Assembly: GCF_000725425.1 (NCBI RefSeq)
Contig: NZ_CP006019.1
Location: 1,795,371 to 1,859,370, forward strand
From: Palaeococcus pacificus DY20341
Lineage (GTDB): Archaea; Methanobacteriota_B; Thermococci; Thermococcales; Thermococcaceae
DNA: 64,000 bases
Reading direction: 5' to 3'
The notes under the pieces are model-generated. The model made no database searches and was not told the DNA's origin. It was given only the letters and a program-made list of their open reading frames with translations. Both the position numbers and the translations under genes were made by a program. The first letter of the stretch is position 1; each line of letters starts with the position of its first letter. This document shows, one piece after another, positions 1 to 11,790 of the stretch.

Positions 1-1
1 A

Positions 2-595
2 AAAATAGGAGAAGCAATAATAAAGAGAGTGACTGGAGACCCATTTTTAGCTACCCACGACTACCTGCTAAGAACACGGAAGTATAAGACAATTTTTGAC
101 TACTTTGATAAGACCTGGACAAACGGGATCCCATCCTATGGAAGAAACGTCTCGACGCCTAAAGTCAAAACAGCTATGGCAGAGGCCGTGAAGGGAAACC
201 TAAAGCCTCTTGTAGAATATGCAATGAAGACTTATGAACAGGATAGAAGAGCTCTCTTTGAGGCACTTGATAAAGATTATGAATTAATATTCTGGTACAC
301 TCCATTCCTCGATGAGATTTCTCATTTTTACATTAGAAAAAAGCTAAAGCTTATGAATATTTACTTTGATTTGAACAAACTTGTTAAGAAAGTCTCTGAG
401 AAACTTGATGAAACCGATGTGCTCTACATAATCTCAGATCACGGAATGGAACCAATTTCAGAAGATCCACGAGGTGGCGATCATTCAGATCATGGATTTT
501 TCAGTAGTAATACTGGTGAACTTATCAAGAAGCCTCAAGATCTCTTTAAATTAGTTGTTAGTAAATCTCCAAGATCAAATTTTAACTATCCGTAG
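2..595 (+). CDS. Type I phosphodiesterase/nucleotide pyrophosphatase family protein, 5'-truncated
   Basis: The frame is open from base 2 to the window edge, so the N-terminal half lies upstream; the GTG at 29 is only the first internal start-like codon. The visible part is the C-terminal half of an alkaline-phosphatase-superfamily enzyme. An ISDHGM motif (metal-binding Asp and His) is followed about 12 residues later by HSDHGFF, the usual second metal site of type I phosphodiesterases. Such enzymes hydrolyse phosphodiester or phosphomonoester bonds. The substrate cannot be told, but the glycosyltransferases that follow on the other strand suggest a surface-glycan or lipid-linked context. The end overlaps the convergent glycosyltransferase gene by 21 bases. 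Confidence 0.8.
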   Translation, partial: KIGEAIIKRVTGDPFLATHDYLLRTRKYKTIFDYFDKTWTNGIPSYGRNVSTPKVKTAMAEAVKGNLKPLVEYAMKTYEQDRRALFEALDKDYELIFWYTPFLDEISHFYIRKKLKLMNIYFDLNKLVKKVSEKLDETDVLYIISDHGMEPISEDPRGGDHSDHGFFSSNTGELIKKPQDLFKLVVSKSPRSNFNYP

Positions 596-1480
596 TATTT
601 TCTGGATATTACTTGTTACACTCATATCTTTTTTTACAAGCTCCAATATCCACTTGTTATCAACTCTATTCTCTTTTTTCTCCAATTTCTCCAGATATCC
701 CTTGAGAAACCCGGAAGCTTTTATTGGATTATCGAGTATTCCCATATACAGAACCCATAACAAAACTGATAATGTAGGTGTTCCCAAATAATAATTAACA
801 TATCCCCGTTTTATGGATGACTTATAATACCCATATCTCTCTTGTGTTGGCCTCATTTGAACTGCAATGGCATTAACAATTTGCTTCACCTTCCAGCCTT
901 TTATTCTAGCCATATAATTCGAAAGAACATCTGGAGCATAGAATTTTTTATATCCTCCAATATCATTAAAGCACTCTCTTCTGAAAACACGTGGGCTTCC
1001 TCTGGCAAATTTTGGGTTAGTACGTTCCCAAACTAATTTCTTTCCACGTAATATATAAACCCCTCCACTGGTAATACCTAATTGGGGATCTCTTCTAAAT
1101 TCATTTAAAACTTTTTCAAAAAATTTTCGTTCTAAAATAAAATCCGCATCTACAAGTCCAATAAATCCATAAGGAAACCCTGCTTCACGTGCAATTTTTC
1201 TAGCAATTTTAAATCCCTCTCTAACAACGACAGAATACCTATATGTGGGATCATACTCAAAAACTTCATCCTTAAGCTCATGACTTATAATCCAGCTGTG
1301 TTTTTTTGAAAGATTATCAATAATCGTTTTAGTATTGTCAGTGCTGTTATCATTCACAATAACCCACAAGCTTGGCCTAATGCTTTGGTTAATAACACTT
1401 TTAGCAAGTAGGGGTAATGTTTCTTCTTCATTTTTTGCTGGGGTTACTAAGATGTATTTCTTAGTTTTCATGCTTCTCAT
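575..1480 (-). CDS. Glycosyltransferase family 2 protein
   Basis: About 302 residues with a GT-A fold. The N-terminus carries a family 2 nucleotide-sugar core (TPAKNEEETL, then NDNSTDNT), and a DAD metal-binding motif sits near residue 115. It would transfer a sugar from a nucleotide donor to a cell-surface or lipid-linked acceptor; donor and acceptor are unknown. I chose the ATG at 1480 because GGTGGAG precedes it by about six bases; a GTG four codons upstream would lie inside that ribosome binding site. The gene starts inside the end of the upstream family 4 glycosyltransferase (20-base overlap), so the two are probably co-translated. Confidence 0.85.
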   Translation of the reverse strand: MRSMKTKKYILVTPAKNEEETLPLLAKSVINQSIRPSLWVIVNDNSTDNTKTIIDNLSKKHSWIISHELKDEVFEYDPTYRYSVVVREGFKIARKIAREAGFPYGFIGLVDADFILERKFFEKVLNEFRRDPQLGITSGGVYILRGKKLVWERTNPKFARGSPRVFRRECFNDIGGYKKFYAPDVLSNYMARIKGWKVKQIVNAIAVQMRPTQERYGYYKSSIKRGYVNYYLGTPTLSVLLWVLYMGILDNPIKASGFLKGYLEKLEKKENRVDNKWILELVKKDMSVTSNIQKILRIVKI

Positions 1481-2672
1481 TATTATCTCCACCGTGAACT
1501 TTCTGTAAGACTTTTATAAATCTTTTAGCGGAGCTTTCTCTGCTGAATCTCTTAACATATCTGAGAGCTTGAACCCTCAGCTTTTCAAAATTTGAGTTTA
1601 AAAGTTTCCTAATACACTCAGCGATTTCTTCTGGAGTTCTCCCTACGCATCCAACCTTGCTTTCCTCTGCAATCCTCTCTATCTCTCCAACACCTACTCC
1701 TATGAATGGCAAACCGCATGCTAAATACTCATAGATTTTTGAGGGTATTGCATATTTTAAGCTCTCATCGGCTTTTATTGGGGCCACACCAATGGTGGAA
1801 GAGCAGAGAAGATTGACGACTTCCTTTCTTGAAAGCATTCCGATGTAGCTTACCCACTTGGACAAACCAAGTTTTTCAGCCTTTTTTAGAGTTTCTTTGA
1901 GGTTTTCCCCACTCCCTGCAAGGATCAAGGGTATTCTATCTTTTTCCTCAACTAGAGCATAGCCTTCTAAAAACGTGTCGAAATCCTGAGCATGTCCAAA
2001 ATAGCCAGTATAGACCATTTGGGGTTTTCTTTTAGATTTTTCGCATTTGAATGTTTCTAGATCAACGCCATTCGGAACAACATAACATTTGGTGGGGTCT
2101 ATTCCATATTCCTCAACCAGTTGACGTCTTATCTTGGGGGTAACAAGGGTTACAGCATTAGCGGTTTGAAGGGCTTTGGACTCCAGAAACCTAAAAACTC
2201 TCTCAACAATACTCCCCCTTTTTATAAAGCCGAGACTAACACTGACATCCAAAAATAGATCTCTAATATCTACTATAACTTTTTTTCTTAGGAGTTTACC
2301 AATAAGAGCAACCACGTACATTTGAGGTGGTGGTGAAGTGATCAAGATCACATCTGAATGTTTTCTATTGAAAACCAGCCATATGTTTGCCAAAACTGGA
2401 AAAATAGTGTAATACAAAACTCTCTCAATGCTTGAAGCATCTTTTTTAATCGGTTGATATGTAAACAACCGAATAATATCCCCCTCTTTTTTAATTAGCC
2501 TAGATTCCCGGGGAAATGTTCCAAAGGGATAAGTTTCAACTGCAGAAACAACAATAACTTTGACTCCAAATTTGGTTAGATACTTGTACAAATCCCCTAT
2601 TCTTGATGCATTGCCTCCTTTTTCCGGAGGAAATACTTGGGAAAACATTACTACAGTTATGTTCGTTTTCAT
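1461..2672 (-). CDS. Glycosyltransferase family 4 (GT-B) protein
   Basis: A 403-residue GT-B glycosyltransferase. The N-terminal acceptor domain begins with SQVFPPEKGGNASR, the glycine-rich opening typical of family 4 enzymes, and the C-terminal donor domain holds the EYLACGLPFIG segment with its conserved Glu near residue 340. It is a retaining sugar transferase, likely in synthesis of a surface polysaccharide or an N-glycan-like lipid-linked oligosaccharide. It is the first gene of a two-gene minus-strand unit with the family 2 enzyme. The start is the ATG at 2672, about eight bases after GGTGAGG. The specific sugar cannot be read from the sequence. Confidence 0.87.
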   Translation of the reverse strand: MKTNITVVMFSQVFPPEKGGNASRIGDLYKYLTKFGVKVIVVSAVETYPFGTFPRESRLIKKEGDIIRLFTYQPIKKDASSIERVLYYTIFPVLANIWLVFNRKHSDVILITSPPPQMYVVALIGKLLRKKVIVDIRDLFLDVSVSLGFIKRGSIVERVFRFLESKALQTANAVTLVTPKIRRQLVEEYGIDPTKCYVVPNGVDLETFKCEKSKRKPQMVYTGYFGHAQDFDTFLEGYALVEEKDRIPLILAGSGENLKETLKKAEKLGLSKWVSYIGMLSRKEVVNLLCSSTIGVAPIKADESLKYAIPSKIYEYLACGLPFIGVGVGEIERIAEESKVGCVGRTPEEIAECIRKLLNSNFEKLRVQALRYVKRFSRESSAKRFIKVLQKVHGGDNNEKHEN

Positions 2673-2840
2673 TTAATGTGCCTCACCGCTAAATTTAATT
2701 AAAAGAGATTTTTTAAGTTTTAGGTTCGGAAAGATAAATGAATCCTAGGTATATCCTTTGGTATTACACTTCTTATCAAAGTTAAAAGCATTCAATTTCA
2801 GGAAAATCTATTTAAGCTTAAGTGTACTATATCTCACTCC

Positions 2841-3563
2841 ATGAGGCAATTGAAAAGAATAGCTTTGAGTTCAAGCGTTGTAATCTTATTAATAACTTTA
2901 TGGGGATTGTATAGAGCAGACATCATTGATAAAGTAGATATTCTTTTAACGGCTGCATCCACTATTGCAACGGTAGTAATGGCCATAACTATATATCAGT
3001 TAGATCTTACGCTTAAACAGTTAAGATTTGAAGCACTCAATAGAGTTTATGACATTTTGAACAATGACATTAAAGAGGAATTAAATACGATTTTTGAATG
3101 GGCAAAGAAGGACATGAGAGCCGAAGAAATCTTAGGAGACACCAAGAGTAACGATAACTCAATAAAGAAGAATATAGATGCAGTTAGATACGTTAGTGTG
3201 GCGTTTAATAAGGTAGGTTATTACGTGTACAAGGATTTTATAGACGTATCGTTTATCCAAGAAGAGCTAGGGGGACTTGTAGTTAAGTCTTTCCTCGCGA
3301 TTAAACCCTACCTCTCGTACATGAGGAATCAAAACGAGAGTCCGGAGGAACCGTGGTTCATGAGAAGATTCTATTTAATGATTACAGTTGCGTGTGAGAG
3401 CTATCTCAAGAAACATCATCCTCAGACTTTTGAAAAGATTTTGGAAGACTACGGAAGAGACGAAGATAAAACCGCTTATAAGAATAAGCAAAGCATTGTT
3501 CCCGACAAATGGCTCGCAGATGACGTTAAAAGTTGGCTCAAAAAACATGGATTCAAGGCATAA
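2841..3563 (+). CDS. Membrane-anchored protein of unknown function (DUF4760-like)
   Basis: A 240-residue protein with two hydrophobic N-terminal segments (about residues 8-25 and 32-52), the second running into a charged helix, then a soluble alpha-helical domain. The pattern (two N-terminal helices, then a conserved helical region with YDILNND, FEWAKK and FNKVGYYVY) resembles DUF4760, a family without known function. It stands alone between divergently and co-directionally placed neighbours. A TATA box (about 2808-2818) lies about 29 bases before the ATG and there is no GGTG site, so the message is probably leaderless, unlike most genes here. Family assignment is tentative. Confidence 0.6.
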   Translation: MRQLKRIALSSSVVILLITLWGLYRADIIDKVDILLTAASTIATVVMAITIYQLDLTLKQLRFEALNRVYDILNNDIKEELNTIFEWAKKDMRAEEILGDTKSNDNSIKKNIDAVRYVSVAFNKVGYYVYKDFIDVSFIQEELGGLVVKSFLAIKPYLSYMRNQNESPEEPWFMRRFYLMITVACESYLKKHHPQTFEKILEDYGRDEDKTAYKNKQSIVPDKWLADDVKSWLKKHGFKA

Positions 3564-3603
3564 TTTTTAAACCCTCTTTCCAATGAAATTTTAGGTGAGT
3601 CAA

Positions 3604-4749
3604 ATGAACTTTAATCTAATCATCGCAATCACGGCAATCATCGGCTTTTGGGTCGTGATGTACGCGTTATTTGGGAGAAAATCCGAAGGGATAGAACTTG
3701 AGGAAGAAGGACTTCAAGTGGACTTATTCGTAGCAATGTGGAGGACTAAGAAGCTGTTAAACTTTATAAACAACCTCGCGAGAAAGTGGAGGAAGTTCTG
3801 GAAGGCATATGCAACAATTGGAATTGTTATAGGATTTGTTGGGATGGCATTCGTCTTTTATATGCTCTTTAAAACCGCTATGAACACTTTAAGCACAAAA
3901 GCTCCAAGCGCTGGAGTTCAACTGGTAATTCCTGGAGTTACAATCCCTCTTTGGTATGGTTTAATAGGATTGGTAGTCGTTATGGTCGTTCACGAGCTCA
4001 GCCACGGCGTCGTCGCAAGAGCGGAAAAGCTCAGGTTAAAATCCGTCGGACTGGTTCTCTTTGCAGTGATTCCAGGAGCATTTGTTGAGCCCGATGAAGA
4101 CGAGCTTAAAAAAGCTCCTCTCCTGAGCCGTCTTAGAGTCTACGCCGCGGGCTCAATGGCAAACATAGTAGTAGCACTCTTAGCAATCGTCCTCTTGAAC
4201 TATGCCCTAATGCCCGTTTTAGCACCGAGTGGAGTTGAAATCACAAACTTGGACTCAAGCGGCCCAGCAAAGGACTTTTTGATGAAAGGAGACATAATAA
4301 TCGGCATAAATGGCGAGCAGATAAAAACAATAGAGGACTTTCTAAACTTTATGAACAAAACAGCACCCGGAGAAACAATAGAGCTGGAGATTTTGAGGAA
4401 TGGAGAGGTTAAGCACTTCCAGATAACGCTTGGGGAGCATCCAGAAAAAGAAGGTAAAGGCTACTTGGGCATATATCCCGCTCAAAGCTTGAAGTCAAAG
4501 ATAGGCTTTGACAGCGTTGTTCTTCCTTTGGCGTTCTCGCTCTACTGGATATATCTCCTAAACTGGGGCATTGGGTTGATGAACCTTTTCCCACTAATCC
4601 CTCTCGATGGAGGGCGAATGCTGGACGATTTGCTTAAAGAGTACCTCCCAGAGAAAGTCGCAAAGCCAATAAGCTATGCATTCATAGGCATAGGACTCTT
4701 CCTGCTTATGGTGAACCTCTTCCCCGCTTTAAAAGGCCTCATCGGGTGA
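3604..4749 (+). CDS. Site-2 protease-like intramembrane metalloprotease (M50) with PDZ domain
   Basis: A 381-residue polytopic membrane protein. HELSH near residue 130 supplies the zinc-binding histidines and catalytic Glu. A PDZ domain follows (about residues 205-300, with GPAKDFLMKGDIIIGINGE), and the third zinc ligand region PLDGGRM lies near residue 340. Family M50 enzymes cut transmembrane segments, usually in regulated proteolysis of membrane-bound regulators. The start is the ATG at 3604, which follows GGTGAGTCAA; an in-frame GTG at 3595 is part of that ribosome binding site. The next gene starts five bases after the stop, so both are probably on one transcript. Confidence 0.88.
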   Translation: MNFNLIIAITAIIGFWVVMYALFGRKSEGIELEEEGLQVDLFVAMWRTKKLLNFINNLARKWRKFWKAYATIGIVIGFVGMAFVFYMLFKTAMNTLSTKAPSAGVQLVIPGVTIPLWYGLIGLVVVMVVHELSHGVVARAEKLRLKSVGLVLFAVIPGAFVEPDEDELKKAPLLSRLRVYAAGSMANIVVALLAIVLLNYALMPVLAPSGVEITNLDSSGPAKDFLMKGDIIIGINGEQIKTIEDFLNFMNKTAPGETIELEILRNGEVKHFQITLGEHPEKEGKGYLGIYPAQSLKSKIGFDSVVLPLAFSLYWIYLLNWGIGLMNLFPLIPLDGGRMLDDLLKEYLPEKVAKPISYAFIGIGLFLLMVNLFPALKGLIG

Positions 4750-4753
4750 TTGC

Positions 4754-5278
4754 ATGAAACAAATCGCTATAGCGGGCTCAAGCGATAGGAACCCTCTAGA
4801 AAAAGCGGCTGAAAAGACTAGAGAGTTTGCAAGGGAACTAGCGAGGTACAAAGACGATGTAGTTCTGCTGACCGGAGGAAGAGAGGGAATAATGCGCCTA
4901 GCTAGTGAGGAGTTTTCAAAGCTCGGAGGGATTGTTGTAGGCATTTTACCAGATAGGCAAGAAGGAAACGAGTTTAACAAAATACGCATAAAAACAGGGA
5001 TGGACTTTGTCGAGAGGAGCGGCGTTTTGGTGAACTCAGCTGATGTCCTCGTTGTCCTAGGCGGGGGAGTTGGGACGATGATCGAGGCCTTGATGGCCTA
5101 CAACCTCGGCATTCCTCTCGTTGTTCTAACGGATACGGCATATGAGAGCGATGAACTTGAGGGTTTAGCAAAAGATGGCTACTTCGACCACAAGAAAATA
5201 GAGAAGGTTTACTTCACGAGCGATCCAAGAGAAGCAGCTGAGCTGGCTTTAAGGCTCGCAAAAAATAAAAGGTCATAG
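4754..5278 (+). CDS. LOG-family (TIGR00725-type) nucleotide-binding protein
   Basis: A 174-residue Rossmann-type protein of the LOG/lysine-decarboxylase-like superfamily. It opens with IAIAGSSDRN, has a TGGREGIM loop near residue 42, and ends the core with GGGVGTMIE near residue 100, the family's variant of the PGGxGTxxE phosphate- and ribose-binding signature. LOG proteins of bacteria and plants release cytokinin-type bases from ribotides; the role of the archaeal TIGR00725 branch is unknown. It follows the M50 protease by five bases with its own GGGTGA site. Its last six bases overlap the end of the convergent KaiC-like gene. Confidence 0.8.
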   Translation: MKQIAIAGSSDRNPLEKAAEKTREFARELARYKDDVVLLTGGREGIMRLASEEFSKLGGIVVGILPDRQEGNEFNKIRIKTGMDFVERSGVLVNSADVLVVLGGGVGTMIEALMAYNLGIPLVVLTDTAYESDELEGLAKDGYFDHKKIEKVYFTSDPREAAELALRLAKNKRS

Positions 5279-6010
5279 TATCCTTATACTTCCTCCCCGC
5301 AGTCTAAATTCATAGGCTTGGGGATCAAAATTTGGCAGGGGAGACTTCCTTACAACCATCTTTTCTGTTTCAGAGCCTTCAGATGACTGGAACTCTATGA
5401 TATATTGGCTATAGAGCGCAATCCAAGAAATAAATTTCCTTGAAACTCTATCTCTATTTAGAAGCATAATATTTAGTGGTCTTTTTCTAGTTTCAGTCAT
5501 TCGTGCAGTTTCTTTTAGCGTTAAATTTCTTTGCAGAATCTTTATCACCTGATCTTCTCCAAATAAAAACGCAGACCCATCCATTGTTATAGTAACACCC
5601 ACTGGCCGTCTGTCTTTTATGCGTTCCTTAAGCATTCTTCTGTATAAATTCGCATACTTGGGGAGAAAAGTTGAAACATCCATCTCTTCAGCAGAGTAGA
5701 TAAAGGGATAGGGATATGTTATTTTATTAACCGAGGCAAATATATCTATTATACCTAGATCTCCGCTTTCAGCGCATTTATATATGTTAAATCCTGTCAT
5801 CCCTAGTTCCGTGGCAAGTGAAGAGAGAGGAAGAACTGAATTTATGATCACGCCAAAATCTCCATTCTTGATTCTATTTTCCAGAATTTTAATTGCCAAG
5901 CCCCATCCAAGAGAATATGTATCATAGACTATCAGAGTAACGCTGTCCTCTAAAAGGCCCCCACCTAATGCATTATCTAACTTTTCAATCCCTGTGCTTA
6001 GAATTTGCAT
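5273..6010 (-). CDS. KaiC/RadA-like protein with a degenerate Walker A motif
   Basis: A 245-residue protein that opens like a KaiC-family ATPase (STGIEKLDNALGGGL), but where the P-loop GxxGxGKT should follow it reads IVYDTYSLGWGL, with no Lys-Thr pair. A KaiC-like core continues (LGIIDIFAS; TITMDGSAFL near residue 145). It probably does not hydrolyse ATP and may be a regulatory or structural partner of an active KaiC-like ATPase, such as the one at 27504-28217. The ATG at 6010 has a strong GGAGGTG site. It is a single-gene unit convergent with the LOG gene. Confidence 0.7.
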   Translation of the reverse strand: MQILSTGIEKLDNALGGGLLEDSVTLIVYDTYSLGWGLAIKILENRIKNGDFGVIINSVLPLSSLATELGMTGFNIYKCAESGDLGIIDIFASVNKITYPYPFIYSAEEMDVSTFLPKYANLYRRMLKERIKDRRPVGVTITMDGSAFLFGEDQVIKILQRNLTLKETARMTETRKRPLNIMLLNRDRVSRKFISWIALYSQYIIEFQSSEGSETEKMVVRKSPLPNFDPQAYEFRLRGGSIRIL

Positions 6011-6117
6011 AGTGGCACCTCCACAGAAAAATTTTGCATAATTTGTAAAAAAAGTTTTCTATATTCCAACCTCAATCCTTTTAAAATCTAACCCTCTTTG
6101 AAAATTAAGGTGAGCCT

Positions 6118-7083
6118 ATGAAGTGCAGTAAGTGTGGAAGAGACGCTGTATATCATGCCAAATATGAGGGAAGATATTACTGTCACAAGCACTTTAACGA
6201 ATTAGTGGAGAGCAAAGTAAAGCAGACTGTGAGGAAATACCACCTCATTGAGCGAGGCGAGAGGATAGCCGTTGGCGTAAGTGGGGGTAAGGACAGCGTT
6301 GTTTTGCTTCACCTCTTGGCGAAGCTCAGAAAGAAGCTCCCCTTCGAGCTCGTGGCGATAACGATAGACGAGGGGATAGCAGGTTACAGGCCGCCGAGTG
6401 TTGAAGTTGCAAAGAGGAACGCGGAAATACTCGGGATAGAGCACCGTATATACTCCTTTAAGGAATATTTCGGCTTTTCTTTAGATGAGACCGTTGAGAT
6501 AATGGGGAGCTTTGAGAGAGGCGAAAGGGTTGGAGCATGTTCTTACTGCGGTGTGTGGAGGCGCTGGCTGTTAAACTACGCGGCTTTGGATGTTGGAGCC
6601 GATAAATTGGCCGTTGGCCACAATTTGGACGATGAAGCTCAAGTGTTCCTCATGAACATAATGCGCGGCGATATAGCCCGATTGGGAAGAACGGGCCCCT
6701 ACTATGAGGTAATCCACGAAGGCCTCGTCCCAAGGATAAAGCCCCTAAGGGAAGTTCCGGAGAAGGAGATTGTCCTTTATACGCTGCTCAACGACATCGA
6801 AGTGGATTTAGAGGAGTGCCCCTATGCTGTCGAGGCCTTCAGGGCTGAGATTAGAGATTGGGTAAATGATATGGAAGAGAAGCATCCGGGAACGAAGTAC
6901 CAAATCCTAAGGAGCTACGACAAGATGTATCCCCTCTTAGCGAAAGCCTATGCAAAGCGCGATTTGGGAAGATGTAAGATATGCGGCCAGCCCACAAACG
7001 GCGAGATATGCAAGGCATGCCAGTTCAAGCTCAAAGTCCAAGAAAAAGCAAAAGAAAAGGGCCTGACGTTTAGGGTTGAGTGA
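6118..7083 (+). CDS. ttuA: tRNA-5-methyluridine(54) 2-sulfurtransferase
   Basis: A 321-residue PP-loop enzyme with the TtuA architecture. An N-terminal zinc finger (CSKCGRD, then CHKH) and a C-terminal one (CKICGQ, CKAC) flank an adenylation domain with the PP-loop SGGKDS near residue 55. ACSYCGVWRR near residue 140 and the Cys of EECPY supply the three cysteines that hold a [4Fe-4S] cluster in characterised homologues. TtuA adds sulfur to C2 of m5U54 in the T-loop, raising tRNA melting temperature in hyperthermophiles. The ATG at 6118 follows GGTGAGCCT. The gene is monocistronic and convergent with tpiA. Confidence 0.92.
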   Translation: MKCSKCGRDAVYHAKYEGRYYCHKHFNELVESKVKQTVRKYHLIERGERIAVGVSGGKDSVVLLHLLAKLRKKLPFELVAITIDEGIAGYRPPSVEVAKRNAEILGIEHRIYSFKEYFGFSLDETVEIMGSFERGERVGACSYCGVWRRWLLNYAALDVGADKLAVGHNLDDEAQVFLMNIMRGDIARLGRTGPYYEVIHEGLVPRIKPLREVPEKEIVLYTLLNDIEVDLEECPYAVEAFRAEIRDWVNDMEEKHPGTKYQILRSYDKMYPLLAKAYAKRDLGRCKICGQPTNGEICKACQFKLKVQEKAKEKGLTFRVE

Positions 7084-7151
7084 TCCGCTTTTTTGAAATT
7101 TTATTTAAAGTTGAATAATCCAAAGCCGCATAATTTAAGAAAAGAAAAAGT

Positions 7152-7849
<698 letters not shown>

Positions 7850-7937
7850 CTACTTTAAAGCTTAAATGCTTTGCCTATTAAAACGCACTCTGAGTAGGAT
7901 ACTCATGAGTAAGTTTTTAGAAAAAGAGAAATTGAGA

Positions 7938-9899
7938 TCAAATGCTCCAGTCAACACCGAGAGCATTGCCGTAAGCTTGGAGCACTCTCCTAAGATACTC
8001 CTTGGCAGTTCCGACTTTGTCCTCTTCGAAGCGCTTAGCCCACTTCTCGTTTCCAAACTCCTCCGCGCCTTTAGCAACTAAGTCTATAACGCGCATTGAG
8101 TCCCAGAAGACAGGCTCATAGCCAGCTTTTTTGGCGTAGTTCACAATCTTTCTAAGCATCTTTCTAGCGTGAGCATCTAAATCCACATTTTCACCGTAGG
8201 CCTCCATGAAGAGGGGCTTTAATACAGCGCCCATCCATCCCCTATGGAAGCGGCACCAGCCAATGTTGTCGTACCAGAACTCCTTTAATGCACTCCCAAG
8301 GCTCTTTTGTGCAAGCTCTTCCGGCTCAAGGAAAACACCAAATTGGTAGAACGTCCAGTAGCGCCCTTGGATTGGATAGGGGATGTAGTTTCCAATGGCC
8401 CAGTACATCGTAGGCGTGATTTCTCCATCCTCACCTATGGGCGTGAAGACAGCGTAGTCCTTAAAGCTCTCGCCGTAGTTTAAGCGATCTTTAAAGTACT
8501 CATCCAAGATTTTGCTGGCTTTCCTCTTTCCTAAACCGAGGATTTTGGCTATTTCGGTCTCAGCAAAAGCAACTCTATGAGCTAACTCCGCAACAAGCTT
8601 GGCGTTCTTCTCACTCGCCTCAACAGGCCTCAACAGCAATGCCTCTTTATCAAAGTCAGGCTTATCGCTTAGCCCAACTTCCTCAGGCTTTAACAAATCC
8701 CTATAAACGAGTTCGAGAACCCAAGAAGCCAAACCTCCAAACTCTATCGCATCGAAGCCCATCGCATCTACAGCATGAACGCTTATATCGCTCGCCCTGA
8801 GGCTTATACTTCCACTCAGTGGGCCGTTGGCTTCATAGGGCTCGTATTCAACATGGTGACCTCTCCTGTGCTTCTTACATAAAACCGGGCATGGCTCTCC
8901 ACAAGTAGTCCAATTCTTCGTCTCTATAGCTTCCTTATTGAAAGGCTCCCAGTAGTGCTTTATTATATTCTCATGAATCTTAATGCGCTCTTCCTTTGGA
9001 ATGTACGGCATCTGCCAGTTTAGAATCGGAACGAAGTCTCCTTCAGCGGGATAGTTCCCTCCAAAGGTTCCACCGGTTTTGAGCTTGGGATTGTACTTAT
9101 ACTTAACCGTCTTCTCGTTTATTACATCAAGCATAGGCTTCTTGTGAACTCCTTCAACTATCTCCTTCGCTATCTTAATGTTGCTTATGTCCTCATTGGG
9201 GAAGCTCTTCTTCACTTTTCCACCGAACATTATCGCTACAACGTTGTGTGCCCTAAACAAAACACTTCCGCTTCCTCCTCTTGCCGCCCAGTCCTCGCTT
9301 CCCTCCAAGCGCTTGCCCTTTCTAAGGGTTTGAGAGAATATAGCACCGAAGTTTGAGTTGAGTGCGGAAGGACCAACACAAGCTATCCTGTACTCCATAC
9401 CATCAAACTTGTGCCCAAGGTTGTCGATGAGGTACTGGGTGAGGGCATAAACTCCTTCTTCACCTTTATATCCGCGCCAAATTTCAATGAGCTTTTCCTC
9501 TTCGATCTGATGGAGCTCAACGCTTATATTTTCGCCATCGTTCTTTAAAATAACGACCGTTGGCTTCTCCGCCTTTCCTTCAATGACCACAAAGTCAACG
9601 CCGACTCTTTGGAACTGGTAAGCGGCACCGCCCATAGCTGAGGGAAAAATTCCTCCCCACAAGGGAGATCTAAAAACGAACATTAATCTATGGGCACCTG
9701 GAAGGGGGGAGCCTGCAAAAGGACCTTTTCCAAAAACGGTTACATTGTTAGGATCGTAAGGATCGAGCTCGTAAGTTTTGTAAACTTCATCGTGAAGGTG
9801 CAGAGCATAATCGATGATGCCGTAAACGCCTTCCTTCTCGAACTCTTCGCTCCTAACTTCACCTCTCTCAACGTTAAGTTTGAGAACGTTGAACTTCAT
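7938..9899 (-). CDS. gor: Glyceraldehyde-3-phosphate:ferredoxin oxidoreductase (tungsten enzyme, GAPOR)
   Basis: 653 residues, matching in length and closely in sequence what I recall of Pyrococcus furiosus GAPOR. This AOR-family tungstopterin enzyme oxidises glyceraldehyde 3-phosphate directly to 3-phosphoglycerate and passes electrons to ferredoxin, replacing GAPDH and phosphoglycerate kinase in glycolysis. The [4Fe-4S] ligands are CGEPCPVLC in mid-protein plus a later Cys in GWCRFHRG; pterin-contacting stretches such as FPSAMGGAAYQF and EDWAARGGSGS are present. The ATG at 9899 has a GGAGGTGG site; seven upstream in-frame codons are ignored. The gene has its own promoter with a TGM-like site. 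Confidence 0.96.
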   Translation of the reverse strand: MKFNVLKLNVERGEVRSEEFEKEGVYGIIDYALHLHDEVYKTYELDPYDPNNVTVFGKGPFAGSPLPGAHRLMFVFRSPLWGGIFPSAMGGAAYQFQRVGVDFVVIEGKAEKPTVVILKNDGENISVELHQIEEEKLIEIWRGYKGEEGVYALTQYLIDNLGHKFDGMEYRIACVGPSALNSNFGAIFSQTLRKGKRLEGSEDWAARGGSGSVLFRAHNVVAIMFGGKVKKSFPNEDISNIKIAKEIVEGVHKKPMLDVINEKTVKYKYNPKLKTGGTFGGNYPAEGDFVPILNWQMPYIPKEERIKIHENIIKHYWEPFNKEAIETKNWTTCGEPCPVLCKKHRRGHHVEYEPYEANGPLSGSISLRASDISVHAVDAMGFDAIEFGGLASWVLELVYRDLLKPEEVGLSDKPDFDKEALLLRPVEASEKNAKLVAELAHRVAFAETEIAKILGLGKRKASKILDEYFKDRLNYGESFKDYAVFTPIGEDGEITPTMYWAIGNYIPYPIQGRYWTFYQFGVFLEPEELAQKSLGSALKEFWYDNIGWCRFHRGWMGAVLKPLFMEAYGENVDLDAHARKMLRKIVNYAKKAGYEPVFWDSMRVIDLVAKGAEEFGNEKWAKRFEEDKVGTAKEYLRRVLQAYGNALGVDWSI

Positions 9900-9914
9900 A
9901 CTTCCACCTCCACA

Positions 9915-9931
9915 TATCACTCCCAGTGTTA
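9915..9931 (-). promoter_or_regulatory. TGM-like site (Tgr/TrmBL1 operator) in the gor promoter
   Basis: TATCAC-TCCCA-GTGTTA differs from the glycolytic motif TATCAC-N5-GTGATA at one base. A TATA-like CCTTAAATATTG (minus strand) is centred near 9947, which puts the transcript start near 9922, inside the site. A site downstream of the TATA box is the repressing arrangement described for glycolytic genes in Pyrococcus and Thermococcus. Confidence 0.75.
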
Positions 9932-10036
9932 TTGAGCAACCACAATATTTAAGGCTTGTCCTCTAACTACCAAAGTACGTCGGCAATGCTTATTAATTTT
10001 GACCCAAGCTTTTTAAATCAAAACTGCAGAGGGTAA

Positions 10037-11786
<1,750 letters not shown>

Positions 11787-11790
<4 letters not shown>

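Noticed and set aside
1..595. Complete phosphodiesterase gene starting at GTG 29
   Set aside because: The frame is open to the window edge and the protein lacks the N-terminal catalytic half, so it is truncated by the window and not a short gene.
3388..3570. Short plus-strand ORF at the end of the DUF4760-like gene
   Set aside because: It is a shadow frame of the real gene with no ribosome site.
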